In this document: one piece after another, positions 31,530-40,975 of the stretch | Position numbering within the stretch: the first letter of the stretch is position 1 | Layout of the letters: every line of letters starts with the position of its first letter | NCBI GenBank assembly: GCA_024235595.1 | Contig: JACKMC010000017.1 | Location: 1 to 56,249 of the forward strand | Length of the DNA stretch: 56,249 nt | Origin: Zoogloeaceae bacterium | GTDB lineage: Bacteria > Pseudomonadota > Gammaproteobacteria > Burkholderiales > Rhodocyclaceae | Reading direction: 5' to 3' | Position numbers and translations under genes: made by a program | Notes under the pieces: model-generated | What the model was told of the DNA's origin: nothing | Database searches by the model: none | Seen by the model: only the letters and a program-made list of their open reading frames with translations

Positions 31530-32078
31530 TCAGTCGAACGCCTCGGCCTCGGCAAGCGACTTGCCCACGCGGTCCTTGGCGGAGAGCAGCGGCTCGATGC
31601 CTTCGAGTTGCCAGTCGACGGCCACGGTGGGATCGTCCCAGGCAAGGCAGCGCTCGTGCTCGGGGGCGTAGTAGTCGGTCGTCTTGTAGAGAAAGTCGGC
31701 GGTTTCGGAGAGCACCACGAATCCATGGGCAAAGCCCGGCGGCACCCAGAACTGCCGATGGTTGTCCTCGGACAGCTCGACCCCCTCCCAGCGCCCGAAA
31801 GTGGGCGAACTGCGACGCATGTCGACCGCCACGTCGAACACCCGCCCGCTGGCCACGCGCACCAGCTTGCCCTGCGCCTGCCTGAGCTGATAGTGCAGGC
31901 CGCGCAGCACGCCGCGCTGCGAGCGGGAGTGGTTGTCCTGCACGAAGTCGGTCTCGAGGCCGGTCACTTCGGCAAAGGTGCGGGCATTGAAGCTTTCCAT
32001 GAAGAAGCCGCGCGCATCGCCGAACACCCTGGGCTCGAGGATCAGCAGCTCGGGAATGGATGTACGAACGACCTTCAT
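31530..32078 (-). CDS. rfbC: dTDP-4-dehydrorhamnose 3,5-epimerase
   Basis: Third step of dTDP-L-rhamnose synthesis. 182 residues of the RmlC cupin family with FVQDNHSRSQRGVLRGLHYQ (active-site His), VFDVAVDMRRSSPTFG and WVPPGFAHGFVVLS. The start ATG 32078 overlaps the rfbA stop (ATGA). Last gene of rfbBDAC. Confidence 0.96.
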   Translation of the reverse strand: MKVVRTSIPELLILEPRVFGDARGFFMESFNARTFAEVTGLETDFVQDNHSRSQRGVLRGLHYQLRQAQGKLVRVASGRVFDVAVDMRRSSPTFGRWEGVELSEDNHRQFWVPPGFAHGFVVLSETADFLYKTTDYYAPEHERCLAWDDPTVAVDWQLEGIEPLLSAKDRVGKSLAEAEAFD

Positions 32079-32959
32079 CAGAACACCTTGTCCTCGAGCA
32101 GCCTCTTCAGGTACTGCCCGTAACCGTTCTTGGCAAGCGGCGTCGCGAGGCGCTGCAACTGCGCCTCGTCGATCCAGCCCGCGCGCCAGGCGATCTCTTC
32201 CGGACACGCGATCTTGAGTCCCTGCCGTTTCTCGATGGTCTGGATGAACAGCCCCGCCTCCAGCAGGCTCTCGTGCGTGCCGGTATCGAGCCAGGCGTGT
32301 CCACGTCCCATGACCTGCACGTCGAGCTCACCCCACTCGAGGTACTGGCGGTTCAGATCGGTGATCTCGAGCTCGCCGCGGGGGCTGGGCTTGAGCGCCT
32401 TGGCGATATCGACGACACGGTCGTCATAGAAGTACAGGCCGGTCACCGCATAGCGGCTCTTCGGTTTGGCCGGTTTCTCCTCGAGGCTGATGGCCTTGCC
32501 TTCAGCATCGAACTCGACCACCCCGTAGCGCTCCGGATCGGTCACCGGATAGGCGAAGACGGTGGCACCGCCTGCCATCCTGCCAGCCGCGCGCAGATCG
32601 TTCGCGATCTCGTGGCCATAGAACAGGTTGTCGCCGAGCACCAGCGCGCTCGGCGCGCCGCCGAGGAAATTCTCACCGATGATGAACGCCTGGGCGAGCC
32701 CATCCGGACTGGCTTGCACCGCGTACTCGAGGTTCAGCCCCCACTGGCTCCCGTCGCCAAGCAACTGCTCGAAGCGCGGCGTGTCCTGCGGCGTGGAGAT
32801 GATCAGGATGTCGCGAATTCCGGCCAGCATCAGGGTACTGAGCGGATAGTAGATCATCGGCTTGTCATAGACCGGGAGCAGTTGCTTGGAGACCGCAAGC
32901 GTCGCCGGATGGAGCCGGGTGCCCGAGCCGCCGGCAAGGATGATGCCTTTACGTGTCAT
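32078..32959 (-). CDS. rfbA: Glucose-1-phosphate thymidylyltransferase
   Basis: Makes dTDP-glucose from dTTP and glucose-1-phosphate. 293 residues with the GGSGTRLHPAT nucleotide loop, SKQLLPVYDKPMIYYPLS, VLGDNLFYG and EEKPAKPKS. Coupled to rfbC by a 4-nt overlap; 45 bp after rfbD. Confidence 0.97.
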   Translation of the reverse strand: MTRKGIILAGGSGTRLHPATLAVSKQLLPVYDKPMIYYPLSTLMLAGIRDILIISTPQDTPRFEQLLGDGSQWGLNLEYAVQASPDGLAQAFIIGENFLGGAPSALVLGDNLFYGHEIANDLRAAGRMAGGATVFAYPVTDPERYGVVEFDAEGKAISLEEKPAKPKSRYAVTGLYFYDDRVVDIAKALKPSPRGELEITDLNRQYLEWGELDVQVMGRGHAWLDTGTHESLLEAGLFIQTIEKRQGLKIACPEEIAWRAGWIDEAQLQRLATPLAKNGYGQYLKRLLEDKVF

Positions 32960-33004
32960 GGGTTGAGCCTTTGCGTATGTGCGTTTCGGTTGGCCGCGCT
33001 GCTG

Positions 33005-33904
33005 TCAGCCCGGCAGGATCTCGTCGAGCATGCGGGTGACCCCCCGCTGCCAGTCCGGCAGCATCAGGTCGAAGGCGCGGCACAGCTTGCCGGTGTCGAG
33101 GCGTGAATTGAGCGGCCGCGTGGCAGGGGTCGGATAGGCCGAGGTGGGGATCGGCTCGATGCCATCGCCTGTTACCGCCAGGATCTCGCCACGCGCGCGC
33201 GCTTCAGCGATCACATGGCAGGCATAGCCGTGCCAGCTCGTTTCGCCAGCCGCCGCGAGGTGATAGGTGCCGCACAGTTCGGGCTCTTGCAGCGTCGCGC
33301 GCAAAGCGTGCGCGCTTACGTCGGCAATGAGCTCCGCGCCGGTAGGGGCGCCGATCTGGTCGGCGATGACTCTGAGCTGCTCGCGCTCACGGGCCAGGCG
33401 CAACATGGTCTTGGCGAAATTGCCGCCGCGCGCGGCATAGACCCAGCTGGTGCGCAGGATCAGATGGCGGCAGCCGCTTGCGCGGATGGCTTCCTCGCCC
33501 TCGAGCTTGGTCTGCCCGTACACCGACAGCGGCGCGGTGGGCGCATCTTCGGCACGCGGCGCATCGCCGCTGCCATCGAATACATAGTCGGTCGAGTAGT
33601 GAACCAGCAGGGCCCCGCGGCGTGCCGCCTCGCGGGCCAGTACCGCGGGTGCTTCGGCGTTGATCGCACGGGCGAGCCCGGGCTCGCTCTGCGCCTTGTC
33701 CACTGCGGTGTGGGCGGCGGCATTGACGATCACGTCGGGTTCGAGCGCCCTTACCGTATCGGCCAGCGACTCGGGCCTGGAGAGATCGCCGGCGAGGCCG
33801 CCCTCGCCCCTGCGATCGAGCGCCACCAGGGTGGCAAGCGGCGCCAGCGCACGTTGCAACTCCCAACCGACCTGGCCATTCTTTCCAAGGAGCAGGATCT
33901 TCAT
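33005..33904 (-). CDS. rfbD: dTDP-4-dehydrorhamnose reductase
   Basis: Final NAD(P)H-dependent reduction to dTDP-L-rhamnose. The start MKILLLGKNGQVGWEL at 33904 gives 299 residues; further upstream in-frame sequence lies inside rfbB. SDR-extended features: GKNGQVG, NAAAHTAVDKAQ, YSTDYVFDG and YGQTKLEGE (YxxxK). 11 bp after rfbB. Confidence 0.96.
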   Translation of the reverse strand: MKILLLGKNGQVGWELQRALAPLATLVALDRRGEGGLAGDLSRPESLADTVRALEPDVIVNAAAHTAVDKAQSEPGLARAINAEAPAVLAREAARRGALLVHYSTDYVFDGSGDAPRAEDAPTAPLSVYGQTKLEGEEAIRASGCRHLILRTSWVYAARGGNFAKTMLRLAREREQLRVIADQIGAPTGAELIADVSAHALRATLQEPELCGTYHLAAAGETSWHGYACHVIAEARARGEILAVTGDGIEPIPTSAYPTPATRPLNSRLDTGKLCRAFDLMLPDWQRGVTRMLDEILPG

Positions 33905-33915
33905 CCGGCCGCCCC

Positions 33916-34968
33916 TCAGGCGTACTGCCTTGCGACCCACTCGCGATAGGCGCCGCTTTGCACGTTGGCAACCCAGCCGGGATTCGCGAGATACCACTCG
34001 ACGGTCTTGCGGATGCCGCTCTCGAAGGTTTCCGCCGGTCGCCAGCCGAGCTCGCGCTCGACCTTGCGGGCATCGATCGCATAGCGCCGATCATGGCCCG
34101 GGCGGTCCTTCACATAGCTGATGAGGCGGCTGTAGCTGCCCGCCGGATCGGGCCGCAGCTCGTCGAGCAGGGCGCAGACGGTGTTGACGATATCGACGTT
34201 GGGCTTCTCGTTCCAGCCGCCGATATTGTAGGTCTCGCCGAGACGTCCGCCCGCCAGCACCGCGCGGATCGCGCTGCAGTGGTCGGTCACGTACAGCCAG
34301 TCGCGCACGTTCATGCCGTCGCCGTAGATCGGCAGCGGCTTGCCGGCGAGCGCGTTGACGATCATCAACGGGATCAGCTTCTCGGGGAAATGGTAGGGGC
34401 CGTAGTTGTTCGAGCAATTGGTGGTCACCACCGGCAGGCCGTAGGTGTGATACCAGGCCCGAACCAGATGGTCGGAGGCCGCCTTGCTCGCCGAATAGGG
34501 GCTGTTGGGTTCGTAGGGATGGGTCTCGGCAAACGGTGCATCGTCGGGCCCGAGCGAACCATAGACTTCGTCGGTGCTGACGTGGTGAAAACGAAACGCC
34601 GATCGCGCGGCTTCATCGAGGCCACCCCAGTACGCGCGCGCCGCCTCGAGCAGGCTGAAGGTTCCCTCGACGTTGGTGCGCACGAATTCGCCCGGACCGT
34701 CGATCGAGCGATCCACATGGCTCTCGGCCGCAAAGTGCACGATCGCACGGGGCTTGTGCTCCGCCAGCAGGCCCGCGACCAGCGCACGGTCGCAGATGTC
34801 GCCACGCACGAAGAGGTGGCGGGCATCGCCTTCGAGCGACTTGAGCGTCTCCAGATTGCCGGCATAGGTGAGCTTGTCGAGGTTTACCACCGCCTCGCCG
34901 GTCGCCGCGACCCAGTCGAGCACGAAATTGCCGCCGATGAAACCTGCACCGCCAGTTACCAGAATCAC
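33916..34968 (-). CDS. rfbB: dTDP-glucose 4,6-dehydratase
   Basis: Converts dTDP-glucose to the 4-keto-6-deoxy sugar. I prefer the GTG at 34968 (MILVTGGAGFIGGNF, 350 residues) because GGGGA lies about 8 nt upstream and homologues begin here; a TTG at 34989 would add seven residues. NAD fold GGAGFIG, HFAAESHVDRS, STDEVYGSLG and YSASKAASDHL (YxxxK), then NNYGPYHFPEKLIP and RDWLYVTDH. First gene of rfbBDAC. Confidence 0.93.
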   Translation of the reverse strand: MILVTGGAGFIGGNFVLDWVAATGEAVVNLDKLTYAGNLETLKSLEGDARHLFVRGDICDRALVAGLLAEHKPRAIVHFAAESHVDRSIDGPGEFVRTNVEGTFSLLEAARAYWGGLDEAARSAFRFHHVSTDEVYGSLGPDDAPFAETHPYEPNSPYSASKAASDHLVRAWYHTYGLPVVTTNCSNNYGPYHFPEKLIPLMIVNALAGKPLPIYGDGMNVRDWLYVTDHCSAIRAVLAGGRLGETYNIGGWNEKPNVDIVNTVCALLDELRPDPAGSYSRLISYVKDRPGHDRRYAIDARKVERELGWRPAETFESGIRKTVEWYLANPGWVANVQSGAYREWVARQYA

Positions 34969-35077
34969 GCCTTTCCCCCGCTCGTTCAATGCCCTGAAGA
35001 TAACAGAATTATGCTGCGGCGCACCACAAGCAGGACGATGCGACTGCGAACTGTGACTCGCCCGGGCGCTCGCCGCC

Positions 35078-35995
35078 TCAGTTTTCGCCGGTACGCTGCT
35101 CGGTCGCCGGCGCCGCGGCCGGCTCCACGCTGACGTCGACCTGCACCGTCATGCCGAGATAGGCATCGGGGGGTCCGATATAGCTGCCCGACAAGGGCGC
35201 GGCCTGGGATGGATCCCGTGCCACCGCCACGCGCAACAGGTTGCTCCCGCCGATGATGGCGTTGGTAGGGTCGAAAGGCACCCATCCGGCGCCCGGCAGG
35301 TAGACCTGTACCCAGGCATGGGTGGCGCCACCACCGACCACGCCGCCATCCGCGCCGATCAGCGATTCGTCGTACAGATAGCCGGAGACGAAGCGCGCCG
35401 CCAGTCCGAGACTGCGCACCGCCTCCATCATGAACAGGGCGAAATCCCTGCAGCTTCCCGAACCCAGGTCGAGCGTCTGGATCGGCGTCTGCGTGCCCTC
35501 CTCGTCACGTGCGGCATAGGCAAACTGGGCCTTGATGGCCTGAGTGATGCCCACCAGAACGTCGAGGGTATCGTCGCTGCCCAGTTCGGCGCGGAGCTTT
35601 CGCACCCAGGCATCGACGCGGTTTTCCGGGTCGTGATAGTGCCGCTCCACGCTGCGCGCGAGATCGGGCATCTCGGTGGCGTCGTAGCTGAAGGGCAAGG
35701 TCTTTGCGTACTCTTCGACCAGATCGACATCGGGAGCGGAAGGATAGTGCTCGGCCAGCACGGTGGAAGTGAACACCAGTTCGCTCGCCTCGTCCGCAAA
35801 GCTCGCGATCAGCACCGAATTGCTGAACACGTCGTGGACCCACCGCAGCGTCGCCGGCGGCGAAATGCTGATCCCGGTATCGAGCAGCCTCAGGTCGTGT
35901 GAGTCACGCGGCCGGCACATCAATCGGTGATCGGCAAACTTTACCGGCTGGGCGTAGCGGTAGGTTGTGACATGCTTTATGCGCAGGATTGGCAA
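35078..35995 (-). CDS. Transglutaminase-like cysteine peptidase family protein
   Basis: About 305 residues. The N-terminal region (ILRIKHVTTYRYAQPVKFADHRLM) is the bacterial transglutaminase N-domain. The transglutaminase core shows the triad Cys in GSGSCRDFALFMMEAVRSLG, His in THAWVQVYLPG and Asp in GWVPFDPTN. The likely start is the TTG at 35995, because GGAG lies 7 nt upstream and the domain begins immediately. No signal peptide, so probably cytoplasmic. The substrate is unknown. No close operon partner. Confidence 0.85.
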   Translation of the reverse strand: MPILRIKHVTTYRYAQPVKFADHRLMCRPRDSHDLRLLDTGISISPPATLRWVHDVFSNSVLIASFADEASELVFTSTVLAEHYPSAPDVDLVEEYAKTLPFSYDATEMPDLARSVERHYHDPENRVDAWVRKLRAELGSDDTLDVLVGITQAIKAQFAYAARDEEGTQTPIQTLDLGSGSCRDFALFMMEAVRSLGLAARFVSGYLYDESLIGADGGVVGGGATHAWVQVYLPGAGWVPFDPTNAIIGGSNLLRVAVARDPSQAAPLSGSYIGPPDAYLGMTVQVDVSVEPAAAPATEQRTGEN

Positions 35996-36250
35996 AGGGG
36001 AACTCCGTCTGGCCGCAGGGCGAAATGGCGACGCGGATGCGCCGACGAGCGCTATGCTAACCCGGATCCGGCCTCGCCAAGCAAGCTCGCCACCGCCGCG
36101 GCGCCATGCCGCCTGCAAGCTCCCGCCCACCGCCCGCGGCTCGCCCGCATCGCTGTGCGCGGCGAAAACATCGCCGGCCCGGCGTCGAGCCCGGCCGCGG
36201 GCGCTCGCCGCGTCACCGCCGCAATCGCGGTGGAGCCAAGCGAATTTCCC

Positions 36251-36685
36251 CTACAGGATCTCTGCCAGCGCCTCACGCATGCGCAACTCCTCCTGAAAGC
36301 GCACCACATCGAGCGCTAGCGCGTCGCGTACCGACACCACCCCAAGCAACGCCCCCGCCTGGTTGAGCACCGGCACATGACGGAAGCCACCCTCGAACAT
36401 CAGGTGCAGCGCATGCCCGAACGGCATCTCCGCTCCCACCGAAACGGGATCGGCGGTCATCACCGCGCTCACCGGCGTGCGCCTTGCGTCGAGGTCTGCC
36501 GCAAGCACATCGACGACCAGGTCGCGCTCGGTACAGATCCCGGCGAGACGCCCGTCCTCGACCACCAGCACCGCGGCGACGCCTTGCGTCTGCATCAGCT
36601 TCGCTGCTTCGCTTACCGGCAGATCCAAGGGCACCGTCACGAAGACACGGTTCTCGACCACCTTGCTCACTGGACGATTCGGCAT
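36251..36685 (-). CDS. Two-CBS-domain protein
   Basis: 144 residues consisting almost only of a CBS pair (about 12-62 and 75-125; VAAVLVVEDGRLAGICTERDLV, HVPVLNQAGALLGVVSVRDAL). CBS pairs bind adenine nucleotides and act as energy or ionic sensors; the partner is unknown. Start has AGGAG 8 nt upstream. It belongs to a loose minus-strand cluster with the TerB-like and hibernation-factor genes (gaps of 157 and 129 bp). Confidence 0.85.
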   Translation of the reverse strand: MPNRPVSKVVENRVFVTVPLDLPVSEAAKLMQTQGVAAVLVVEDGRLAGICTERDLVVDVLAADLDARRTPVSAVMTADPVSVGAEMPFGHALHLMFEGGFRHVPVLNQAGALLGVVSVRDALALDVVRFQEELRMREALAEIL

Positions 36686-36842
36686 GATTCATCTCCTCTT
36701 TTTCCAAACGGGCGGCACGGCTGGGGGCCGCTCGCCACATACCCGCGTGCACGCGGGGCGGCCGGGCAGCACGACCCGGCACCGCCCCGCAACCACCTTG
36801 CCACCGGCGATGCGGGCGTCCCGGCCAGCGGCCAGGCCCCAC

Positions 36843-37238
36843 TCAGTGTTCGAGCCCCTCGCTCCAACTGCGCATGGCGTGCGACAGCAACGAAGCCTCG
36901 GCATTCGTTACGCGGCCGTCGGCCGCCACGATCTCGAGCATGAAGGTGAGCAGGCGCACCCGCTGGAGCGGATCCCGAACCTCGCCGAGCAGGCTCTCGA
37001 TGAGCTCGGGCTGCAGCCTCAGGCGGCCGGATGCCCAGTATTCCGAGCACTGCAAAAGGTCGTCACAAAAATCGTGCACCACCCGGTCGAACTCCGCCTC
37101 GGTGAGGCCCATCGCCTCGAGTCGCCCACTGCGCGACACGCAGGCCGCTTCCGCCGGATCCAGCCCCCCGTCCACAAGCATCGCGAGCGAAACGATGCGG
37201 GCGGCGGCCTCGACACTGTCGTTGGGATAGCTACGCAT
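36843..37238 (-). CDS. TerB-family-like small acidic protein
   Basis: 131 residues, all helical, with two similar halves (ARIVSLAMLVDGGLDPAEAACV and LLTFMLEIVAADGRVTNAEASLL). The pattern of an aliphatic helix followed by DGxxxxxE is that of TerB/tellurite-resistance-like domains, which can bind metal. Good AAGGAG site. The function is not known. Confidence 0.7.
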   Translation of the reverse strand: MRSYPNDSVEAAARIVSLAMLVDGGLDPAEAACVSRSGRLEAMGLTEAEFDRVVHDFCDDLLQCSEYWASGRLRLQPELIESLLGEVRDPLQRVRLLTFMLEIVAADGRVTNAEASLLSHAMRSWSEGLEH

Positions 37239-37367
37239 ATCGATTCTCCTTGGTTCTCCCGGGCGATCGCCTTCTCTCGAGGCGCGGCACGCCCGGTGTT
37301 CGATGAAACGGATATCGGTTATGAATCGCCGGCGCCGAGCCGCTTCGGGTTCGACGCTCTGCGCGCT

Positions 37368-37733
37368 TCATTCCTCTGCGCTCGATGCCTCTTCGGCGGA
37401 CGGCTCGCGCGCAGTGGCCGCGCTACGGTGACTACGGCGGCGGGACAGGCGGCGCGCCAGGGTGCGCAGCGCCCGGCCCGAGGCCCGATCGATGGCGCTG
37501 TACATGTCGGCCTGGACGTCATCGATCACCAGCGTTGGCGCGCCCGCAACACTGATCGCGATGCGGCAGCGTTTGTCGAGACCGCCGCGCGGCCCGTTCT
37601 GGTCCGAAAGAATGACCCTCACGCGCCGGGCGCAATCACGGGCAAGGCCGAGCGAGGGCTGCAATCGCCGACTCGCATAGGTGCGCAGCGCGCTGGTCAT
37701 CGGAAAGCCCTGGCTGGTGATCTCGATGTGCAT
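37368..37733 (-). CDS. hpf: Ribosome hibernation promoting factor family (S30AE)
   Basis: 121 residues: N-terminal S30AE fold (MHIEITSQGFPMTSALRTYA, beta strands with RVRVILSD, then IDDVQADMYSAIDRASGRAL). A short basic and acidic tail replaces the long C-terminal dimerisation domain, so it is a short HPF/YfiA type. It would bind the 30S decoding centre in stationary phase or stress. The canonical betaproteobacterial hpf lies next to rpoN, so this is probably an additional paralogue. Strong GGAG site. Confidence 0.82.
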   Translation of the reverse strand: MHIEITSQGFPMTSALRTYASRRLQPSLGLARDCARRVRVILSDQNGPRGGLDKRCRIAISVAGAPTLVIDDVQADMYSAIDRASGRALRTLARRLSRRRSHRSAATAREPSAEEASSAEE

Positions 37734-37777
37734 GACGACTCCTTTTGCCTAATCACGAGGAGTCACTCTAAAGCCAG

Positions 37778-37838
37778 CTCGATCATCGAGAAAACTCGAA
37801 TATACTCACACCCTACATCGATTTTTTCGATTATCGAG
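37778..37838. promoter_or_regulatory. Palindromic operator candidates between hpf and nhaR
   Basis: CTCGAT-C-ATCGAG (37778-37790) is a perfect dyad and TCGATTATCGAG (37827-37838) is an imperfect second copy about 49 bp away, with a TATACT -10-like hexamer at 37801-37806 between them. LysR-type regulators commonly bind such paired dyads next to their own divergent promoter. Confidence 0.45.
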
Positions 37839-37841
37839 GCC

Positions 37842-38792
37842 ATGGCGACACTCAATTTCAAGCACCTGCGTTATTTCTGGGCCGTCGCGAAGGCCGGCAG
37901 CATTGCGCGCGCGGCAAAGTCGCTGCATCTCACCCCGCATGCGATCAGCGGCCAGTTGAGCGCCTTCGAGGCCGGCCTGGGGGCTCGCCTGTTCGAGCGG
38001 GAGGGCCGCAGGCTGGTGCTGTCCGCCACCGGCCGACGGATCCTCGCCCAGACCGAAGAGATCTTTGCGCTCGGCGACGAAATCCTCGAAATCGTCGCCG
38101 ACCCGAGCACCCGGGAGCTCGAGCCGCTGCGCATCGGCATTGCGGATTCAGTGCCCAAGTCGGTCGCCTACCGGCTGGTCTCCCCGGCGATGAGGCTCGA
38201 AGACCCGGTCAAGCTGCTGTGCCGGGAGGGCCGCCTCGACGCGCTGCTCGCGGATCTGGCCATCCATCGCCTGGACCTGGTGATCGCCGACCGTCCGATG
38301 CCGGCACGCCTCAGCGTCCGCGCATTCAACCACCCGCTCGGCGAGAGCACGCTTTCGGTATTCGGCAGCCCGGCACTGCGCACGGCCCACCCGGCGCCTT
38401 TTCCCGCCTGCCTCGACCAGGCCCCCTTCCTGATGCCCGGAGAAGACGTGACGATTCGCGGCGCACTCGTCGACTGGTTCGCGGCGCAGCGCCTGCGTCC
38501 ACGGATCGTTGGAGAATTCGACGATAGCGCCCTGCTCAAGGCCTTCGGTCAGGCGGGCGCAGGATTCTTTGTCGCACCGCGCGCCACCAGCGCCTATGTG
38601 TGCGCCCAGTATGGCGTCGACGAGCTTGGCCGGATCGACACCGTGGTCGAGCGCCTCTATGCGATCACCACTGAAGGAAAGCTCACCCGGCCCGCCATCC
38701 TGGCCATCCAGCAGGCAGCGAGGCGCGAACTCTTCGCCGAAGCGTCCGCGTCGCCGGCCCCGCAGCGACAGGCCCCACCTGCGCCCGCATGA
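37842..38792 (+). CDS. nhaR: LysR-type regulator, NhaR-like
   Basis: 316 residues. Winged helix-turn-helix in residues about 4-63 (NFKHLRYFWAVAKAGSIARA, then HAISGQLSAFE), followed by a substrate-binding-like effector domain. The opening LNFKHLRYFW is characteristic of NhaR, which activates Na+/H+ antiport and other genes in response to sodium. No nhaA lies beside it; the neighbours are the divergent hpf, TerB-like and CBS genes, likely its targets. Start ATG 37842. Confidence 0.8.
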   Translation: MATLNFKHLRYFWAVAKAGSIARAAKSLHLTPHAISGQLSAFEAGLGARLFEREGRRLVLSATGRRILAQTEEIFALGDEILEIVADPSTRELEPLRIGIADSVPKSVAYRLVSPAMRLEDPVKLLCREGRLDALLADLAIHRLDLVIADRPMPARLSVRAFNHPLGESTLSVFGSPALRTAHPAPFPACLDQAPFLMPGEDVTIRGALVDWFAAQRLRPRIVGEFDDSALLKAFGQAGAGFFVAPRATSAYVCAQYGVDELGRIDTVVERLYAITTEGKLTRPAILAIQQAARRELFAEASASPAPQRQAPPAPA

Positions 38793-38807
38793 GCGAGCGC
38801 CCGATCA

Positions 38808-39914
38808 TCAGCTGCCGCGCGCATCTCCCCAGCGCAACACGCAGGAATCATCGCCCACGTAGGTCGTCTCGCCGTTGCGATCGACGCAATACTGCGGCGA
38901 CATGATGACCTCGCTGAAGGTCTGGAACTCGCCGAGACGGGTGTATTCGAAGAGGATCGAGCGCTCCACCCGCGAACCTGCGCGCAAATGACAGCCGTGA
39001 CCGATCCAGGCCGGGCCGATGATCGACACACCCGGGTCGATGCGCACCCCCGAACCGATATACACCGGCCCGACGATCTGCACGCTGTCCCACGCGATCG
39101 AGGTGCTCAGGCCCACCCACACGCCGGGCTTGACTTCGGTGCCGGGCATTTCCATCTGCGCGATCTCGCCGCGCAGCACGCGCTGCAGCACCGACCAGTA
39201 ATCGCTCAAGCGACCGATGTCGATCCAGTTGAAGAAGCGCGTCTGGGCGAAGAACGGCAGCCCCTGCTCGACCAGCAAGGGGAACAGCTCGCTGCCGATA
39301 TCGAAGGTCTTGCCGGAAGGCACCAGGTCGAGCACCGGCGGCTCGAAAATGTAGATGCCGGTACTGGCGAGGTTGGAGCGGGCCTCCTCGGGCGAGGGCT
39401 TCTCCTGGAAGGACTCGACCCGCCCGCTCTTGTCGGTCACCACCACCCCGTAGTTCTTGACCTGCTCGCGCGGCACCTCCAGCGTGATCACGCTTGCCAG
39501 CGCGCCCTTGGCGCGGTGCTCGTCGAGCGCCGAGCGGATGTCGAGGTCCACGATCGCGTCGCCGCAGATCACCAGCGTGGTCTCGTCGAAGAATCCGCTG
39601 AAATCCTGGATCTTGCGCATCCCGCCCGCCGAGCCCAGCGGCCTGGGCACGATATCCCCATGGTCCTTCACCCCTTCGAAGGAGTAGCCGATCTCCACTC
39701 CCCAGCGATGACCATCACCGAAGTAATGTTCGATCTTCCAGTGGTTGAAGGCCACGTTGATCATGATCTCGCGGACCCCGTAGCGGGCGAGATGCTCGAT
39801 CAGGTACTCCAGCACCGGCTTGCCGAGAATCGGCACCATCGGCTTGGGTAGATTCTTCGTCAGCGGGCGCACCCGCGTTCCCTGGCCGGCAGCCAGGATC
39901 ATTGCCTTTGCCAT
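38808..39914 (-). CDS. NDP-sugar pyrophosphorylase (mannose-1-phosphate guanylyltransferase-like)
   Basis: 368 residues. Nucleotidyltransferase domain with LAAGQGTRVRPLTKNLPKPM and LVICGDAIVDLD (about 1-235), then a left-handed beta-helix (about 255-330: VWVGLSTSIAWDSVQIVGPVYIG). The architecture is that of GDP-mannose/glucose-1-P nucleotidyltransferases. The exact sugar and nucleotide cannot be told from sequence. Stands alone, convergent with nhaR (15-bp gap). Confidence 0.85.
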   Translation of the reverse strand: MAKAMILAAGQGTRVRPLTKNLPKPMVPILGKPVLEYLIEHLARYGVREIMINVAFNHWKIEHYFGDGHRWGVEIGYSFEGVKDHGDIVPRPLGSAGGMRKIQDFSGFFDETTLVICGDAIVDLDIRSALDEHRAKGALASVITLEVPREQVKNYGVVVTDKSGRVESFQEKPSPEEARSNLASTGIYIFEPPVLDLVPSGKTFDIGSELFPLLVEQGLPFFAQTRFFNWIDIGRLSDYWSVLQRVLRGEIAQMEMPGTEVKPGVWVGLSTSIAWDSVQIVGPVYIGSGVRIDPGVSIIGPAWIGHGCHLRAGSRVERSILFEYTRLGEFQTFSEVIMSPQYCVDRNGETTYVGDDSCVLRWGDARGS

Positions 39915-40189
39915 ATTCTTCCTTCTACTTGCCTGAAATCACTTGCGGGCGTTGCCAAAAAAAGCCGTGCACGCACCCGATCCGTCTCGCACATCATACC
40001 CGCTGGGACACGAAGGACATCGACCTCTAAGGGATGAAAGGGCAACAACACCGGCACCCGCGCGATCGGCGACGCCGAACCGATGATCGGCATCCCGTCG
40101 AACGCAAAGCGCGGCAATGAGTGTGGCACAGGCCGTCGTGGGCGCCGCCACATGCCGACACCCGGAGCGCGCGGCGACCACAGGGCCAC

Positions 40190-40975
40190 TCACGCCTCGA
40201 AGCCCCGGGCAACGAAGTGCGGGTTCGCAAAACCCGGCTTGCCGTAGGTCAGCGCGCCGCCATCCACCGTGGTCAGACATCCTCCCGCCGCCGACAGGAC
40301 CGCATGGCCGGCGGCGATATCCCATTCCATCGTTCGTCCGAGGCGAGGATACAGATCCGCCTCACCGGCTGCGATGAGGCAGATCTTGAGCGAGGATCCC
40401 GCGCGGCGCAGTTCGGCCACCTTGCGCCCGGCGAGAAAGGCATCGAGCGCGGCGGCATCGCCATGCGACCGGCTCGCCACCACGGTCAGGCCCTCTTCGG
40501 GCGGAACGCGACAGGCGATGGCCCGCCGCCCTCCCTGGTCCTCGATGAAGGCTCCGTAACCCACCGCACCGGCAAACAGGCAGCCAAGCGCTGGCGCAAA
40601 GACGGCACCGAGCACCGCCACCCCTTCTTCGACGAGTGCGATGTTGACAGTGAACTCTCCGTTGCGACGGATGAACTCCTCGGTGCCGTCGAGCGGGTCC
40701 ACCAGCCAGAAGCGTGCAGCCACCTCTGGAATCCTGCCCGCGGCAACGGCTTCCTCGGCAACGACCGGAATATCCGGTGCCAGCGCAGCCAGTGCCGGGA
40801 GGATCAGCGCCTCGGCCATCTCATCTGCCGCGGTCACCGGCGAGGCGTCGTCCTTGCCGCGGACCGAAAAGTCGGTCGCGTACACCGCCATGACCACATC
40901 GCCTGCGGCGCGCGCCACAGGGAGGACCTTTTCCAGCATTTCACCGCGCGAGAGGGGAGTGGTCACGATAGACAC
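40190..40975 (-). CDS. cysQ: 3'(2'),5'-bisphosphate nucleotidase
   Basis: Removes PAP formed in sulfate assimilation; Mg-dependent, Li/Na-sensitive family. 261 residues with the inositol-monophosphatase motifs WLVDPLDGTEEFIRR (metal-binding Asp residues) and EWDIAAGHAVLSAAGG. Separate from the flanking genes; 275 and 256 bp of gene-free DNA lie on either side. Confidence 0.93.
   Translation of the reverse strand: MSIVTTPLSRGEMLEKVLPVARAAGDVVMAVYATDFSVRGKDDASPVTAADEMAEALILPALAALAPDIPVVAEEAVAAGRIPEVAARFWLVDPLDGTEEFIRRNGEFTVNIALVEEGVAVLGAVFAPALGCLFAGAVGYGAFIEDQGGRRAIACRVPPEEGLTVVASRSHGDAAALDAFLAGRKVAELRRAGSSLKICLIAAGEADLYPRLGRTMEWDIAAGHAVLSAAGGCLTTVDGGALTYGKPGFANPHFVARGFEA

Noticed and set aside
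35996..36250. Small Arg/Ala-rich frames between the transglutaminase and CBS genes
   Set aside because: Open on both strands because of GC content; no start signals or family resemblance.
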